Part shown: positions 62,282 through 64,000 of the stretch, one piece after another | How positions within the stretch are numbered: the first letter of the stretch is position 1 | How the letters are laid out: every line of letters starts with the position of its first letter | Assembly: GCA_023091665.1 (NCBI GenBank) | Contig: JALJCQ010000009.1 | Coordinates: 2,666,001 to 2,730,000, forward strand | Direction: 5' to 3' | Length of the DNA stretch: 64,000 bases | Source: Pythium myriotylum | Taxonomy: Eukaryota; Oomycota; Peronosporomycetes; Pythiales; Pythiaceae | The notes under the pieces: model-generated | The model's input: only the letters and a program-made list of their open reading frames with translations | Database searches by the model: none | What the model was told of the DNA's origin: nothing | Position numbers and translations under genes: made by a program

Positions 62282-64000
62282 ATGGCCCCGACGCCGGAAT
62301 CCCCACTGGAGTTTGAGCGCCAGCGCAGCGGCCTGCCCGCGCGCGAGCTCACGTACGCGATCCACAAGAGCAAGGCCCACGTGGAGAAGCTCGAGCGCTT
62401 CGAGAAGCTGCTCACGAGCGATCCGGCGTTCAACCACGACGACATGTACTACATCACGCGCGACGAGCAGTACCGCCGCGCGATCCGCATGACCGCCCAC
62501 CTGGAGATCATCGCGCGCGAGAACGGACTCGACTACGACGACACGGAGCTGCTGCGGCTCGTGCGCGTCGGCTTCACGGGGTGCGCTGCCTCGACCGGAC
62601 TCCACACGCAAATGTTCATCAAGAACCTGGGCCTGCTCTTCTCGGACGAGCAGCGCGAGCGGTGGATGCAGATGGCGACCGAGTGGCGCATGGTCGGCTG
62701 CTACGCGCAGACGGAGCTCGGCCACGGCTCGAACGTGCGCGGACTCGAGACCACGGCCACGTACATTCGCGAGACCGACGAGTTCGAGATCCACTCGCCG
62801 TCGCTGCGCTCGTACAAGTGGTGGCCTGGTGCGCTTGCACGCACGGCCAACTTCGGCGTGGTGTACGCGCGTTTGATTATCGACGATAAGGACTACGGCG
62901 TGCACAACTTCATGGTCCAGCTCCGTGATCTGGATACCCATGAGCTGCTGCCTGGGATTGAAACTGGCGACATTGGTGGTAAGATCGGCTTCCAGAACGT
63001 CGACAACGGCTGGGCCAAGTTTGACCACGTGCGCATTCCTCGCATCAACATGGGCATGCGCTTCTCCACAGTCGACCGCCAGGGCAAGTACCGCAAGATC
63101 AATGGCGTGCCGCAAGAGATCCTCTACTTCACGATGCTCCAGACGCGTATGGAGTTCGTGAGCCTCACGGGCATGGCGCTGGCCAAGGGTTGCACGGTCG
63201 CGATCCGATACTCAGCAGTGCGCGAGCAAGGATACGACGCCAACGAGAAGAACCCAACGACCGAGCTGAAGGTGCTCGACTATCAGTCCCAGCAGTACCG
63301 CCTCCTTCCGCAGCTCGCGACGGCGTACGCGATCATGCTCAGCGGCAACCAAGTCGACATCTTCCGCCACGACCTTGCCCGCCAGATCGCGAAGGGCGAT
63401 CTGTCGATGCTCGATGTTGGCCACGCGATGAGCTGTGGCCTGAAGGTCTTCGTCTCGGACGCGGCATCAAACGGCATCGAGGTCTGCCGCCGAGCCTGTG
63501 GTGGCCACGGCTACTTGCTCGCGAGCGGTCTCCCCGTGTTGCTCGGCGATGTCGTGCAGACGGTGACGGCCGAGGGTGAGAACTGGGTGCTCACGCTCCA
63601 GACCGCTCGCTCGCTGCTCAAGACGCTCAGCACCTACCGATCGTCGGGCAAGCTGCCAAGTGCGCTGCGTTTCCTCGCCAACGTCGACAAGGCCGCGTTC
63701 GCGTCCGAGTCGCTCACGTGCAAGAAGCGCTGGCTTGATCCGAGCGTCTACGTCGCTGCGTTCGAGCAGCGCTTCCTCTACCTGCTGCGCGACCTCGAGA
63801 AGCGAGTCACGAGCTCATCTTCGATCGCTGCGGGCGTGCAGAACCACTCGGTCGCGTGTTACAAGCTGTCGATGGCGTACGCCAAGCTCGTGCTCGTGCA
63901 AAACTTTGTCGCGGCGGTGGCGTCGCCCAAGTCGTTCTCGACCGAGTCGCTCTCGAGCCTCAAGTCGCTCGAGGTCGTGCGACTGCTGTGCCACCTCTTC
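62282..64000 (+). CDS. Peroxisomal acyl-CoA oxidase, 3' end outside window
   Basis: The frame is open from the ATG at 62282 to the window edge: 573 codons, against about 650-700 for the full family. Acyl-CoA oxidase hallmarks: GCYAQTELGHGSNVRGLETT (FAD and substrate loop), KWWPGALARTANFGVVYARL, VPQEILYFTMLQTRM and the CRRACGGHGYLLASGLPVL region with the catalytic Glu expected in the next segment (TAEGENWVL). It oxidises acyl-CoA to trans-2-enoyl-CoA and makes H2O2, the first step of peroxisomal beta-oxidation. The C-terminal peroxisome signal would lie beyond the window. No intron so far. Confidence 0.93.
   Translation, partial: MAPTPESPLEFERQRSGLPARELTYAIHKSKAHVEKLERFEKLLTSDPAFNHDDMYYITRDEQYRRAIRMTAHLEIIARENGLDYDDTELLRLVRVGFTGCAASTGLHTQMFIKNLGLLFSDEQRERWMQMATEWRMVGCYAQTELGHGSNVRGLETTATYIRETDEFEIHSPSLRSYKWWPGALARTANFGVVYARLIIDDKDYGVHNFMVQLRDLDTHELLPGIETGDIGGKIGFQNVDNGWAKFDHVRIPRINMGMRFSTVDRQGKYRKINGVPQEILYFTMLQTRMEFVSLTGMALAKGCTVAIRYSAVREQGYDANEKNPTTELKVLDYQSQQYRLLPQLATAYAIMLSGNQVDIFRHDLARQIAKGDLSMLDVGHAMSCGLKVFVSDAASNGIEVCRRACGGHGYLLASGLPVLLGDVVQTVTAEGENWVLTLQTARSLLKTLSTYRSSGKLPSALRFLANVDKAAFASESLTCKKRWLDPSVYVAAFEQRFLYLLRDLEKRVTSSSSIAAGVQNHSVACYKLSMAYAKLVLVQNFVAAVASPKSFSTESLSSLKSLEVVRLLCHLF

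Overview
The window is a gene-dense stretch of nuclear DNA from an oomycete (Phytophthora/Pythium/Globisporangium type). The main reasons are four elicitin genes, several copies of the oomycete Inr-like core promoter (GCTCATT..CA-type) 30-60 bases before start codons, an M96-like bZIP/START protein, short GT-AG introns (about 54-77 bases, one proposed intron of 94), and centriole/flagellum-type genes (OFD1, IQ-motif proteins) as expected of an organism with swimming zoospores. Many models below were joined by hand across introns. Frame agreement and conserved motifs support the joins, but no transcript data were available.

Layout. 0-2.1 kb: an IQ-motif protein. 2.4-4.7 kb: two tandem cystinosin-like PQ-loop transporters. 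5.7-11.6 kb: an elicitin cluster of four intact genes and one decayed remnant, separated by repeat-bearing spacers. 12.6-17.2 kb: an RNI-type LRR protein, an M96-like protein and a second LRR protein. 17.4-24.4 kb: OFD1, an unrecognised five-exon gene and a divergent Ser-rich gene that share a short promoter. 25.2-38.1 kb: four tandem genes that each begin with a C2-like domain and end in unrelated low-complexity tails, including a 2064-residue protein with Trp-containing repeats. 38.4-41.2 kb: an IQ/B-box-like protein. 41.4-44.6 kb: a small hypothetical gene and a hAT-transposase-derived BED-finger protein. 44.6-49.3 kb: an LRR-like protein, a TPR protein and a DMT/SLC35F-like transporter. 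50.0-57.5 kb: a cluster of LURP-one-related (tubby-like) genes, four of them with MGxxxS N-myristoylation signals, plus one dead copy and a pogo-like transposon remnant. 57.6-61.4 kb: a divergent TBP-like gene carrying an in-frame stop, convergent with CUL4. 62.3 kb to the end: an acyl-CoA oxidase cut by the window edge.

The main theme is local tandem expansion (cystinosins, elicitins, C2 proteins, LOR proteins) between single-copy housekeeping and ciliary genes. No tRNA, rRNA or CRISPR was recognised.
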